Virus record (IMG/VR): IMGVR_UViG_3300037961_005709
Coordinates: 1 to 43,890 of that record
DNA from: a virus
Reading direction: 5' to 3' (one strand)
Length of the DNA: 43,890 nucleotides
Both the position numbers and the translations under genes were made by a program. Below, piece by piece: positions 5,899 to 14,194 of this stretch. Below the pieces are notes generated by a model. That model worked only from the letters and a program-made list of their open reading frames with translations, was not told where the DNA came from and made no database searches. Positions within the stretch are counted from its first letter, which is position 1. Each line of letters starts with the position of its first letter.

Positions 5899-7628
5899 TA
5901 GTGTAGATTTACCCAAGAACTACCGGCATAAACTTGAAGTTTGTTAGTATCAGTATTGTAAATAACAGACCCTGGAGATGTTGCAACCCCAATCGACGAC
6001 AAATTATTCCTAACTGCCGTAGTCATATTTGGGAAAACAGCAGGTCTCTGTGCAAACTTCAAGTCCAAGGAGTTTGTGGGATTTGTTGTGCCAATTCCAA
6101 CCCCACCACTATCTGTAACTACAAATTTGTTTTGAGCTTCAGAATTTACATTTACAACAACATCTGATGCTACAGGATCTGCAGTTGTACCAACTCTGAC
6201 AGAAAATATGGGTTGATTAGCATATCCACTTCCAGAAACATCTAACTTGGTTATTGTGGATGCTCCACCAACAACTCTTGCTTTTATTTCAGCATTTTCT
6301 ACTGGATTTTGAGTTGTGGAGGGAACACTAAGAACTACATTACTACCATCTTGGGATACAACATTACCTCTTAGAGTTGCAGTAATATCTGAATTAGCAG
6401 CAAAACTTAAGTTTCCACCTACTGTCAAGTTACCACCAGTCTCTACAGTGGTTTCAAAATATGCAGCACCAGTAAATGTAGAAATGCCCTGAACACTTAA
6501 TTCATGTTGTGGATTTGTTATTCCTATTCCTAATCTACCCTCACTCGTAAGGGTCATTAAACGAGCATTGTTTGCTCCTTTATGCCAGTGAAAATCTCCA
6601 GTGACAGCATTTGAATTAGCAGCACTCAGATGAAAATTGACATTATCTGTGCCATAATTGATTATATCCAGTGATTGTGCATTACTATATGGAAATCCAA
6701 AACCACCACCATATCTGAATTCAGCGTTATTCGTATTAGAAGTTCCTGGTTCTCTACCTACAGTCACACTTGCTGTTGCAGTATCACTTGTGACCTGAAG
6801 TTCTGTAGCACCAGTTGCTCTTTGTTGAAATGTATTAGCAGGTGTAGCAGTTCCAATACCGATAGAAGTTACCGAAAGTCCTGCACCAACAATAGATCCA
6901 GCAGTAAGATTCCCAGTTGTTGTTACGCCAAGGACAGTATTTGGAGATCCAGAAAGACCAGCAGCAGTTCCTGTTGTATTTTGATTAAGAGTAGGAACTC
7001 TTGCAGCATCAATCGTTCCAGAAGAAATATTGCTTGCATTTAAATTCGTTAATGATGCACCAGAAACTGTAGGAAGTGTTGCAGGAAAACGTGCACCAGG
7101 AATTGTTCCCGTCGTTAAATGTGCAGCATCAAGATCTCCATCAAATGTTGTTGCAGTTACTACTCCAGAGTAAAAAGCACTTCCAGTATCACCAGTGAAA
7201 GATATTCCAGATCCTATTCTTAAATCATAATTAGTGTCTGAGGTAGTTCCTATACCCACACTAATAAATGTTGAAATTCCTGCTCCTCCATGCTCAAAAG
7301 TCCATCCGGCAGTGGCAATAGCTACAATAACACCACCATTAAAAGAACTTGCAACTACATTTGTAGCAGTTATTTCACCCGCAGAAGCATCAAAACTAAT
7401 TCCAGTTCCTACTTTAAGATCATCATAAAAAGTAGATACTCCGGTAACTCCCAGTGTTGTTACCGTTGCCAACCCAAGAATTCTTGCTCCACCATGAACA
7501 TCTAATTTATTTGGTGCTTGTGGGGAAGATGTACCTATCCCCACAAGACCAGCAGAATTTACTACAAAATTGTCATTATCAACCTGTAAACCATTCCTAA
7601 AATTAAATGACTTGGGATAATTTGCCAT
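5898..7628 (-). CDS. Tail-fibre protein (576 aa)
   Basis: The N-terminus MANYPKSFNFRNGLQVDNDN is followed by repeated fibre motifs (LVGIGTSSPQAPNKLDVHGG, VGIGTTNPTNSLDLK), alternating beta-strands and Thr/Ser/Gly-rich linkers typical of trimeric fibre shafts. The C-terminal unit (PGSVIYNTDTNKLQVYAGSS) is the common end of such fibres. It lacks an S74 chaperone. The following glycine-rich protein is coupled to it by a TAATG overlap, so the pair may form shaft and tip. A late-type motif lies 18 nt upstream of ATG 7628. Confidence 0.8.
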   Translation of the reverse strand: MANYPKSFNFRNGLQVDNDNFVVNSAGLVGIGTSSPQAPNKLDVHGGARILGLATVTTLGVTGVSTFYDDLKVGTGISFDASAGEITATNVVASSFNGGVIVAIATAGWTFEHGGAGISTFISVGIGTTSDTNYDLRIGSGISFTGDTGSAFYSGVVTATTFDGDLDAAHLTTGTIPGARFPATLPTVSGASLTNLNASNISSGTIDAARVPTLNQNTTGTAAGLSGSPNTVLGVTTTGNLTAGSIVGAGLSVTSIGIGTATPANTFQQRATGATELQVTSDTATASVTVGREPGTSNTNNAEFRYGGGFGFPYSNAQSLDIINYGTDNVNFHLSAANSNAVTGDFHWHKGANNARLMTLTSEGRLGIGITNPQHELSVQGISTFTGAAYFETTVETGGNLTVGGNLSFAANSDITATLRGNVVSQDGSNVVLSVPSTTQNPVENAEIKARVVGGASTITKLDVSGSGYANQPIFSVRVGTTADPVASDVVVNVNSEAQNKFVVTDSGGVGIGTTNPTNSLDLKFAQRPAVFPNMTTAVRNNLSSIGVATSPGSVIYNTDTNKLQVYAGSSWVNLH

Positions 7629-7640
7629 TTTATATACTTT

Positions 7641-10600
7641 TTAGTTATTTAGTCTTTGTTCCAATGAATCGACCTTATCACTAAGTTCTTTGATTGCTTC
7701 AATCAGAAGTGGAACTAATTTGTGGTATGAAACTGTAATGTATTCACTTTCAACTGGTGCTTCTTTAATTGCTTCTGGAAGAACTGCTTGAACTTCTTGG
7801 GCAGATACACCTACTTCAGATGTGGTTGTTGAGAATCCAAGAGCACCGGCAGTTTCATTAAAGTTATAAGTAAATCCACTTAACGAATTTACTTTATCAA
7901 GAGCATTTGTAAGTCCAACTTTATTTGTTTTAAGTCGATCGTCAGAGACAAATGCGATAACATCTCCTGTTACTCGGAGATTTCCTGTCACCTCCACACC
8001 ATCATTATTTGTTTCGAGTCTCTTACCAGTTGCAGCATCTGAGACGTTGCTAGAACCATTAAAGTATAAACCAACACCTACTCCAGTAGTGCCACCATCA
8101 GTTCCATATACTCTCATGTTAATTTTGTTGCCACTTAAAGCTGAGAACAGGAATGCTCCGTTTCCACCTCCACCACCATTAGAAGTAAATCTCAAAGGAC
8201 CAGTTCCGGTATCACTGATGTAACTGGCAGATCCATCATGATAAATCTCTAAATCATCACTATCACCCAATCTAATCTTGTCATTATCACCTAGATCTAG
8301 ATTTCCAACCATAGTCACATCACCTGTTAGTGTGGAATTACCATCAACAGCTAAAGCTCCTCCAACATGAAGATTCTCACTAATACCAGCACCACCAGTA
8401 ACTACTAATGATCCTGAAGTCGTGTTGGTGGATGGAGTGTTTCCACTAACTTCAAGATTAGTTGCAACATGTAATGAAGATCCAATAGAAACATTCTTAT
8501 CTACTCCAAGTCCACCATCAATTTGAATTGCTCCAGTATTTGGATCTTTGAATATATTATTTTGAGTATCGGTGAATTTTATTGTTGACGTGAACTTAGC
8601 AGTTCCATCAACTTTAATGTCACTATTCAAGTTGACTGGTCCGTCAAACTGCGAAAGAATTTGATTAGACTTTCCACCTTCAACCACTAGTCTTTCTTTG
8701 ACGGTAACTTCATCAAATACGACGCTTAATCTAGCAGGATTTTCACCAGTTACAGTTGGGATCGGTGTGTCAAAAGTAGTCTCTTCACCAGTAGCAGAAG
8801 ACTTCTTCTGGTTTCCAATGAAGAAGTCACCTCTATTATTCATACCACTGTAAACAACCACACCAGAGGACCTTTCCTGGGACTGTGACAAGAATTCTTC
8901 CCTTTCGGTAAGAGTTATCTCCTGAACTTGAGGAAGTGCCGTAGAGTAGTTACCAGGACCATATCCAAGGTATTCAAATGTATGACCAGAAGCACGGAGA
9001 ATCGAAGGTCTTCTAAGTTCTATTGATGGAATTCTTACTTTTCTAATTAAAGAATTTGTATCGTGAGAAGATGCTGTGGTGGCTAATACTCCACGTTCAA
9101 CTGTGATTTCATCACTGTTTGTTCCACTGAAAGTGCTGCTTGCAACTCTCATGATCTCATTATCTATTTGAATATAAGATCCGATCGGGAATCTATTTGC
9201 AGTTCCAATTCCACTATTAGAAATACTAAATGTAGTCAGACTATCATTAATATTTCCTGATTGTGTTAAAGTTGCCGTATCGTTATCAAATACAGTAAAT
9301 CCTCTTACATCAAGATTTTCTCCTGTAGAATCAGAAACTGCATTATTTGATGACATTCCGTGCTTCAGAATATATCCGGAAGTAGTTGCAGCACTAAATC
9401 CTGTTATAGTGACCGTGGTTAATGTCTTGTCGGCAATAATAAAATCACCAACATTGTTGTTACTAGAATCAATAATTCTAACTTTATTGCCAACAACTAA
9501 ACCATGTGCACTAGATGTAGTAATCACATCACCAACGGCACCACTAATTGCAATTGAAGGTCCTATGACAATTGCATATTGATCATCAGTGATAGTCGTA
9601 TCACCAGAAGTTTTTGCAATAGAAATTTGAGTAGTGGAATCTACTGAAGAAATTCTATGATAAGTATCTGGGGTTGTAGTAGATCCGGTAAACTGGACTA
9701 CATTACCAACAGCAACTTCACAACCAGATGCACCAATATTAAATCTAGCATCATTACCACCTACACCAATTCTAGCAGACTCAAAGAATAATCCTTCTGT
9801 TGCATCATTATTGGATCCACCACTTACAATGTCCGCACTAGTAACATCTCCTCCACTACCAACAACAACATTTGCTGTAGCACCTCTCCATGTTCCGGTG
9901 TTGCCACCACTAAGAAGTTTTACATTATTATACGTTCCTTGGGTATAATTGCTTCCTCCATCAAGAGTAGTATAAGTGACAATACCAGCAAGTCCATGAT
10001 CCCTTTCAAAAGATATACTTGCACTAGTGAGGTTAGAAGAAACTGAAGATATCGTGAGTCCAATTCCAAGATTAGTTAATAACTTGTCAGCAGATTCTCT
10101 CGTGACACTCTTTTTAAGATCATTTGTTGAAACATTTCCTAGTGGAGATCTAGATGCAAATGACCTTGCTGGTAATGGATTATCATCAATATTGTCCCTA
10201 TCCAACTGAGGATAAAGATCAGTTACGTTTTGACTGTATTCTAAGTCAGTAAATTCTTCTGTTACTTTATTACTTGCATTGAGCAAATATGTGTGATAAA
10301 CTCCATTCCTATTAGTTTCATCATACTCTGAAATGATTTCGTTTCTGTAAACATAGATATTAGTTTGCAGATCATTTCTCTCAAATCTTGGCAGTTCAGC
10401 AACAGTTCTTGTTGAAGTATCATTCTCAAAGTTTCCTGGAGTTTTTGACGTTACATATTTGAACGTCATTGCATCAGTCACTTCACTGACTGTATAATCT
10501 CCATTATATCCTTTATTAAATGTACCAACTCCCGTAATGGTAGAGTCGTGTACATTTCTAATTCTTATAGAATCTCCAACATTTAAGTTGTGAGGAAGCT

Positions 10601-13127
10601 CTGCTACTACAGTGACTGTGTTACTAGATCTAGAGCATGTGCTAATAAATCTTGGATTTCTATCAAAATCATAATCTCCATTAGATCCAAAACTTGGATT
10701 GGTAATACTAATAGAACTTCTAGTAGCATCAGCATCTGTTCTAAATCCTGTGGTGCTGGACTCTTGAAGAATAAATCCAGACTCTGGAGTTTTTGCACCT
10801 CTAAATTGGTTTGGAACAACAACTCTTACTTTATAAATTTTTTCGTCAAGTGATCTAGTATCTTCAATTCTCTTGAGGAATGTAGGTTCTGATGCTCCTG
10901 TTCCACTAATTGCACCAATTGTATTTCCAGTTGGACTTACATTGATGTACCAATTACCAACAACAGAATCCCATTTCACTGGGTGAGATACATCTCCTGC
11001 TTCTTTATCAGATACTCTACTAATTACCTTTAAATTTGTTCCCCCAGATACTGAAATTTCTTCTCCACTGACTGATTCTGCTTCTGATGCGGCAAGTTTA
11101 AAAGTATTGTTAGTTGCACCAGTAACAAAATAAACTGTGTTGGTGTTTAAGTTTTCTGGCAAATCAGCATCATCACTGATGATAATTACTTTTTCTTTAT
11201 CAGAAAATCCATGACCATTTGAAGTAAATGTATTTGTAGATGCATTTACATTAGTTACATTAACTTGCCTAAATGATGATTCTGCAGTAGCATTAGTCAT
11301 TAAAATGCTTGCAGATTTTTCAACATTCGCAACTGTTAAAAATAATTTGTCGTTAACTTTTGCACCAACTCTATAACCTTGTGTCAGTACTGGTGGTTTT
11401 ATCGATTCTGTATTAAATCCGTTAAGATACAATCTACTTGTTGTATTTGCAAGAGACAGATCGATACTTAACCAATCAATCGGTTCTTCTGTTTGTACAA
11501 TTGATCTTGGTGGAATGATATGGGTAATGAAAGCCTTATTGTCCTTCTCAAATGCTTCCTTCTTAAATCCATCAGAGATCAATGATAATTGACCAAAGTT
11601 GGAGTTGGAGTTAGTAATTGAAGCATCACCACCACTTTCTGCTGAGAAATGCTTGTTATATCCAATAGCAAACACAGAAACAATCTGTAAGATTGCATCA
11701 TTGGTGATTTTGATATGAGTTGTTTCCCAACCTTTTCTATAAATTGCTTCAGAGTCTAAATGATATACAGTTCCGGATGATGAAGATCCTTTAGAAAGAT
11801 CGGAACCTTGTGCATTTGCTATTGATAATGCATCACTATAGTTTCTATTTGTGGAATTGTACTTTACAAATGCACGATCATCTTTTTGAAGTGATACACC
11901 AGTAAACTGTGCAACAACCATTGAACGGAAACCAGTTGCCTTGCTTCCATCGGCGTGCATTCCATTCATACCCCATACAGATCGTAGGGAGATATTAAAG
12001 ATGTATGGAGAAGCACCAGATACTGTATCAGTTTCAATGGTAATTTTCTCCGAACCATTTTTTGGTGGGCTAGGTTGAATACCTGATGGGGAATCACTTA
12101 CCTGATATGTAAATATTTTATCATTATTTTCATCAGACTCTACAACTACGGTAGAGATATTATACACTTGAGGAGTACTACCACCAACTCCACTAATACG
12201 AATTGGGGTGCCAGCATTCAGTCCATGAGGTGTTGTAGTTTGTACGGTAATTACATTAGTAGGAGTAACTCCATCTCCAGATTTAATGGTATCAATTTGA
12301 AGTGGATCTGCCCCGAATGCACCGACAATTTCAAATTCTGGTCTTAATGGAGCAAAACTATTCAAATCTGGATATGGATTCTTAATTTCTCTAGTACTAC
12401 CAGTTCCATATGCAATTGATAGTTTCCCATAATACATCTGGAGATCTGTCAGTCCAGTTCCATCTTGCTCATTTACACCATCAGCATATTCAAATACTGT
12501 AAGTTTGTGGTGAGAGAAAGTAGCAGTGGTCGTACTACTTGAGTTGGGTTGTGTATAAACATCACCATATCCATCAAAGATAGAGAACTGCCAAAGATAA
12601 CATGCACCAGTTACTCTAAAAATAGCAGAACTTTCTACTGTTGTGTCAAGTGGGTTTGGAATATATTTTGGACGAATCTTGGTCTTTCTTAAGTCAAGAC
12701 CAACAATAGATGTTCCTCTAGGAACAATAACACCACCCTTAATACTATTAAACTTTACAAGATCATTTGCTTCTTGTGTTAAATCAAAATTAGAATTTAA
12801 TGTTAGTGGTATCGGTCTTACAGATTGTCCTCCTTGAGGAGTTACTGTAGGACCAGAACCACTGATAATATAGCCGGGTCTATTGTCAATTTCGTGTTCA
12901 CCTGGCATGAGAAGAATCGTTGTCTTCTCAGTTATATCATTATCATCACCTCTTAAATAAGAAAATCTTGCTGCTTCTAAGAGAGCCCTTTGAATGGTTT
13001 TAAAGGGACGAGCAAGAGAATTACCTTGGTTAGTAATGCTATCGGTAGAGTCCAAGTCAGAAGGACTTACATATAAAATACGACCTTCAGTATTCTTGAT
13101 AAAATTGTCTAACTTATTCAGAGGCAT
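7641..13127 (-). CDS. Giant tail-fibre/structural protein with pectate-lyase-like region and C-terminal S74 chaperone (1828 aa)
   Basis: The N-terminal 230 residues (MPLNKLDNFIKNTEGRILYV..., ARPFKTIQRALLEAARFSYL, then IVPRGTSIVGLDLRKTKIRP) look like the start of a right-handed beta-helix of the pectate-lyase type. The middle holds long beta-rich repeats. The last third has fibre motifs (LHVATNLEVSGN, LEIYHDGSASYISDTGTGPL). The C-terminus from residue 1728 is an S74 intramolecular chaperone: SDDRLKTN with the Ser-Lys dyad, then VGVSAQEVQAVLPEAI and VSYHKLVPLLIEAIKEL, ending in a coiled coil. Family knowledge: the chaperone trimerises the fibre and cleaves itself off before the serine, leaving about 1727 residues. 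It shares segments with the 1051-aa protein. A GATAAATA late motif precedes it. Confidence 0.85.
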   Translation of the reverse strand: MPLNKLDNFIKNTEGRILYVSPSDLDSTDSITNQGNSLARPFKTIQRALLEAARFSYLRGDDNDITEKTTILLMPGEHEIDNRPGYIISGSGPTVTPQGGQSVRPIPLTLNSNFDLTQEANDLVKFNSIKGGVIVPRGTSIVGLDLRKTKIRPKYIPNPLDTTVESSAIFRVTGACYLWQFSIFDGYGDVYTQPNSSSTTTATFSHHKLTVFEYADGVNEQDGTGLTDLQMYYGKLSIAYGTGSTREIKNPYPDLNSFAPLRPEFEIVGAFGADPLQIDTIKSGDGVTPTNVITVQTTTPHGLNAGTPIRISGVGGSTPQVYNISTVVVESDENNDKIFTYQVSDSPSGIQPSPPKNGSEKITIETDTVSGASPYIFNISLRSVWGMNGMHADGSKATGFRSMVVAQFTGVSLQKDDRAFVKYNSTNRNYSDALSIANAQGSDLSKGSSSSGTVYHLDSEAIYRKGWETTHIKITNDAILQIVSVFAIGYNKHFSAESGGDASITNSNSNFGQLSLISDGFKKEAFEKDNKAFITHIIPPRSIVQTEEPIDWLSIDLSLANTTSRLYLNGFNTESIKPPVLTQGYRVGAKVNDKLFLTVANVEKSASILMTNATAESSFRQVNVTNVNASTNTFTSNGHGFSDKEKVIIISDDADLPENLNTNTVYFVTGATNNTFKLAASEAESVSGEEISVSGGTNLKVISRVSDKEAGDVSHPVKWDSVVGNWYINVSPTGNTIGAISGTGASEPTFLKRIEDTRSLDEKIYKVRVVVPNQFRGAKTPESGFILQESSTTGFRTDADATRSSISITNPSFGSNGDYDFDRNPRFISTCSRSSNTVTVVAELPHNLNVGDSIRIRNVHDSTITGVGTFNKGYNGDYTVSEVTDAMTFKYVTSKTPGNFENDTSTRTVAELPRFERNDLQTNIYVYRNEIISEYDETNRNGVYHTYLLNASNKVTEEFTDLEYSQNVTDLYPQLDRDNIDDNPLPARSFASRSPLGNVSTNDLKKSVTRESADKLLTNLGIGLTISSVSSNLTSASISFERDHGLAGIVTYTTLDGGSNYTQGTYNNVKLLSGGNTGTWRGATANVVVGSGGDVTSADIVSGGSNNDATEGLFFESARIGVGGNDARFNIGASGCEVAVGNVVQFTGSTTTPDTYHRISSVDSTTQISIAKTSGDTTITDDQYAIVIGPSIAISGAVGDVITTSSAHGLVVGNKVRIIDSSNNNVGDFIIADKTLTTVTITGFSAATTSGYILKHGMSSNNAVSDSTGENLDVRGFTVFDNDTATLTQSGNINDSLTTFSISNSGIGTANRFPIGSYIQIDNEIMRVASSTFSGTNSDEITVERGVLATTASSHDTNSLIRKVRIPSIELRRPSILRASGHTFEYLGYGPGNYSTALPQVQEITLTEREEFLSQSQERSSGVVVYSGMNNRGDFFIGNQKKSSATGEETTFDTPIPTVTGENPARLSVVFDEVTVKERLVVEGGKSNQILSQFDGPVNLNSDIKVDGTAKFTSTIKFTDTQNNIFKDPNTGAIQIDGGLGVDKNVSIGSSLHVATNLEVSGNTPSTNTTSGSLVVTGGAGISENLHVGGALAVDGNSTLTGDVTMVGNLDLGDNDKIRLGDSDDLEIYHDGSASYISDTGTGPLRFTSNGGGGGNGAFLFSALSGNKINMRVYGTDGGTTGVGVGLYFNGSSNVSDAATGKRLETNNDGVEVTGNLRVTGDVIAFVSDDRLKTNKVGLTNALDKVNSLSGFTYNFNETAGALGFSTTTSEVGVSAQEVQAVLPEAIKEAPVESEYITVSYHKLVPLLIEAIKELSDKVDSLEQRLNN
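7646..7653 (-). promoter_or_regulatory. Late-type promoter motif ACTAAATA
   Basis: Minus-strand ACTAAATA, 18 nt before the 576-aa fibre start and overlapping the last codons of the 1828-aa gene. It matches the NHTAAATA pattern seen before other structural genes here, a variant of T4 late TATAAATA. Because it lies over coding sequence, chance is possible. Confidence 0.4.
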
Positions 13128-13159
13128 TGTATTACTGCTTCTATACTATTTCTATGTTT

Positions 13160-13167
13160 TATTTATC
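13160..13167 (-). promoter_or_regulatory. Late-type promoter motif GATAAATA
   Basis: Minus-strand GATAAATA, 33 nt before the 1828-aa fibre ATG (13127) and overlapping the stop codon of the 103-aa gene. It differs from T4 late TATAAATA only at the first base. Confidence 0.6.
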
Positions 13168-13474
13168 CCAGCAGATCCTCTTCGTCATATGATACTTGTG
13201 CTTCATCAGGTAGATCTTGTGGATTTTCAATATCCATCATAAAAAAGCATGGATGTGCTTCTTCTTCGATTAAGTAGTTGGAATTTCTATAAAGATCTTC
13301 TGCTTCAAATGATTGATTCTTATCTGCTTCTTTGATTAAATCTTGATCATAGAGATGTCCATCCGGCATTTCATCAAAAGTAAATGGTATCTCGTTTATG
13401 AAATACATTTTCACGATTATACTTGCCTCGTTATACCAGCAAAAGGCAGTACTAACTTTGTATTTCTGAGACAT
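13163..13474 (-). CDS. Hypothetical protein with acidic C-terminus (103 aa)
   Basis: Begins MSQKYKVSTAFCWYNEASII. The ATG at 13474 is preferred over the one at 13480, because AAAAAGGAG abuts the earlier ATG directly and is 6 nt from the later one. The N-terminal 30 residues look like paired strands; the rest is acidic (DEMPDGHLYDQDLIKEADKN, then IEEEAHPCFFMMDIENPQDL and PDEAQVSYDEEDLLG). No domain is recognised. It lies directly after the tRNA cluster in the same transcription direction, so it probably belongs to the tRNA/antitoxin-like island. Confidence 0.65.
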   Translation of the reverse strand: MSQKYKVSTAFCWYNEASIIVKMYFINEIPFTFDEMPDGHLYDQDLIKEADKNQSFEAEDLYRNSNYLIEEEAHPCFFMMDIENPQDLPDEAQVSYDEEDLLG

Positions 13475-13499
13475 AGACATCTCCTTTTTCTTTATATAG

Positions 13500-13584
13500 T
13501 GCGAGTAGGGAGACTTGAACTCCCACGGGCATAATGCCCAACAGATTTTAAGTCTGGTGCGTCTACCGATTCCGCCATACTCGC
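13500..13584 (-). tRNA. tRNA-Leu (anticodon UAA)
   Basis: 85 nt with a 7-bp acceptor stem (GCGAGTA/TACTCGC), discriminator A, anticodon loop CTTAAAA (anticodon TAA) and the long variable arm expected of a class II leucine tRNA. CCA is not encoded. It would read UUA, a codon favoured in AT-rich phage genes. Confidence 0.93.
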
Positions 13585-13589
13585 TTAGG

Positions 13590-13662
13590 TGCTTCCTGAG
13601 AGGATCGAACTCTCCTTAGGCAAATTATGAGTTTGCTGCATTCACCAGATTGCTAAGGAAGC
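13590..13662 (-). tRNA. tRNA with CAU anticodon (Met, or Ile after lysidine modification)
   Basis: 73 nt: acceptor GCTTCCT/AGGAAGC, discriminator A, D stem GCA/TGC, anticodon stem GCAAA/TTTGC around loop CTCATAA, and T arm GAGAG TTCGATC CTCTC. CAU could be elongator Met or the AUA-reading Ile tRNA made by TilS; the sequence alone does not decide. The C-rich acceptor start is not the initiator type. CCA is not fully encoded. Confidence 0.9.
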
Positions 13663-13665
13663 AGA

Positions 13666-13737
13666 TGGGAACACTGGGAATTGAACCCAGACTAAGCCCT
13701 TATAAGGAGCCCGCTCTAACCGTTAAGCTATGCTCCC
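13666..13737 (-). tRNA. tRNA-Ile-like with UAU anticodon
   Basis: 72 nt: acceptor GGGAGCA/TGTTCCC with one G-U pair, discriminator A, D arm GCTT...GAGC, and T arm CTGGG TTCAATT CCCAG. The anticodon stem GGCTC/GGGCT (two G-U pairs) closes loop CTTATAA, putting TAT at positions 34-36. A UAU anticodon reads AUA (Ile) directly, which is rare in bacteria and their phages. CCA is not encoded. The neighbouring CAU tRNA could overlap in codon reading if it is an Ile2 type. Confidence 0.85.
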
Positions 13738-13744
13738 AAATGTG

Positions 13745-13921
13745 TCAATCAGCGTCGTTGTTGTCTGTTGTGTGTATTCGCAGAAATTCTGCTTCATCAG
13801 CAGGCATGAATACTGCTGCTGTCCCGTCATCTCTGACCACTCCTATTGTCTCTCCGTCTTCAACTCTTTTGAATAATGAATCAAAATTTTCTTCCCATTC
13901 CTGTAATGTAAAAATTTCCAT
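13745..13921 (-). CDS. Phd/YefM-like antitoxin-type protein (58 aa), no toxin partner seen
   Basis: Translates as MEIFTLQEWEENFDSLFKRV then EDGETIGVVRDDGTAAVFMP and ADEAEFLRIHTTDNNDAD. The helix (WEENFDSLFKRV), the GET turn and the strand VRDDGTAAVFMPADEAEFL reproduce the Phd/YefM N-terminal domain (helix, gE.v.itr.g.pvav..p..e). Family role: DNA binding at the own operator and toxin neutralisation through a C-terminal tail. Here the tail is very short and acidic, and neither neighbour looks like a RelE, Doc or YoeB toxin. Inference: it either neutralises a host toxin or acts only as a repressor. It lies between the 65-aa gene and the tRNAs. A late-type ACTAAATA motif is 20 nt upstream of the ATG. 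Confidence 0.65.
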   Translation of the reverse strand: MEIFTLQEWEENFDSLFKRVEDGETIGVVRDDGTAAVFMPADEAEFLRIHTTDNNDAD

Positions 13922-13940
13922 CAATGATCCACAGTTGATT

Positions 13941-13948
13941 TATTTAGT
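13941..13948 (-). promoter_or_regulatory. Late-type promoter motif ACTAAATA
   Basis: Minus-strand ACTAAATA overlapping the stop of the 65-aa gene, 20 nt before the Phd-like gene. Same pattern and distance as motifs before fibre genes, so the tRNA/antitoxin island may also be read late. Confidence 0.4.
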
Positions 13949-14141
13949 TAGTGACTGTAACTGCCGCATATTCAATTTGATCGTCATTAAGATTGGCAGT
14001 CACGACATCTAAGACTGCCATGAACTCATCGGCAGAATCACATTCTACAATTTTTTCGTCACCCTGATCACTCAGGAGAAGAAATGACCTGGAGCATATG
14101 TCAATTACAATACTCTCGACAAATTCTTCGGTGCTTTGCAT
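13944..14141 (-). CDS. Hypothetical protein (65 aa)
   Basis: Acidic protein beginning MQSTEEFVESIVIDICSRSF and ending DDQIEYAAVTVTN. Alternating strand and helix segments suggest a small alpha/beta fold. No toxin, DNA-binding or membrane signature is visible. It is the first gene after the consensus promoter at 14166-14194 and precedes the Phd-like protein and tRNAs, so it shares their early-type control. A GGAG sits about 8 nt upstream of the ATG (CGGAGCACTC). Function unknown. Confidence 0.65.
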   Translation of the reverse strand: MQSTEEFVESIVIDICSRSFLLLSDQGDEKIVECDSADEFMAVLDVVTANLNDDQIEYAAVTVTN

Positions 14142-14165
14142 GAGTGCTCCGTTGATTACCCATAT

Positions 14166-14194
14166 ATTATAGGGTATCTGGGTGGGGGTGTCAA
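14166..14194 (-). promoter_or_regulatory. Perfect consensus sigma70 promoter for the tRNA/antitoxin-like island
   Basis: Minus strand TTGACA (14194-14189), exactly 17 nt spacer, TATAAT (14171-14166). The -35 overlaps the stop codon of the upstream fibre gene. It precedes the 65-aa gene (ATG 14141) and co-directional Phd-like, tRNA and 103-aa genes. A 6/6 plus 6/6 match with ideal spacing is very unlikely by chance and indicates strong transcription by host RNA polymerase. Confidence 0.88.

Noticed and set aside
5011-5916. Upstream ATG at 5916 for the glycine-rich protein
   Set aside because: It lies inside the preceding gene. The ATG at 5898 has a TAATG overlap and gives the N-terminus I recall as typical (MTIKSSG...).
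10590-10853. Plus-strand frames opposite the fibre genes (also 6675-7043, 19535-19777 and others)
   Set aside because: Ser/Cys/Thr-rich composition, no Shine-Dalgarno sequence and full overlap with well-supported fibre coding make them shadows.
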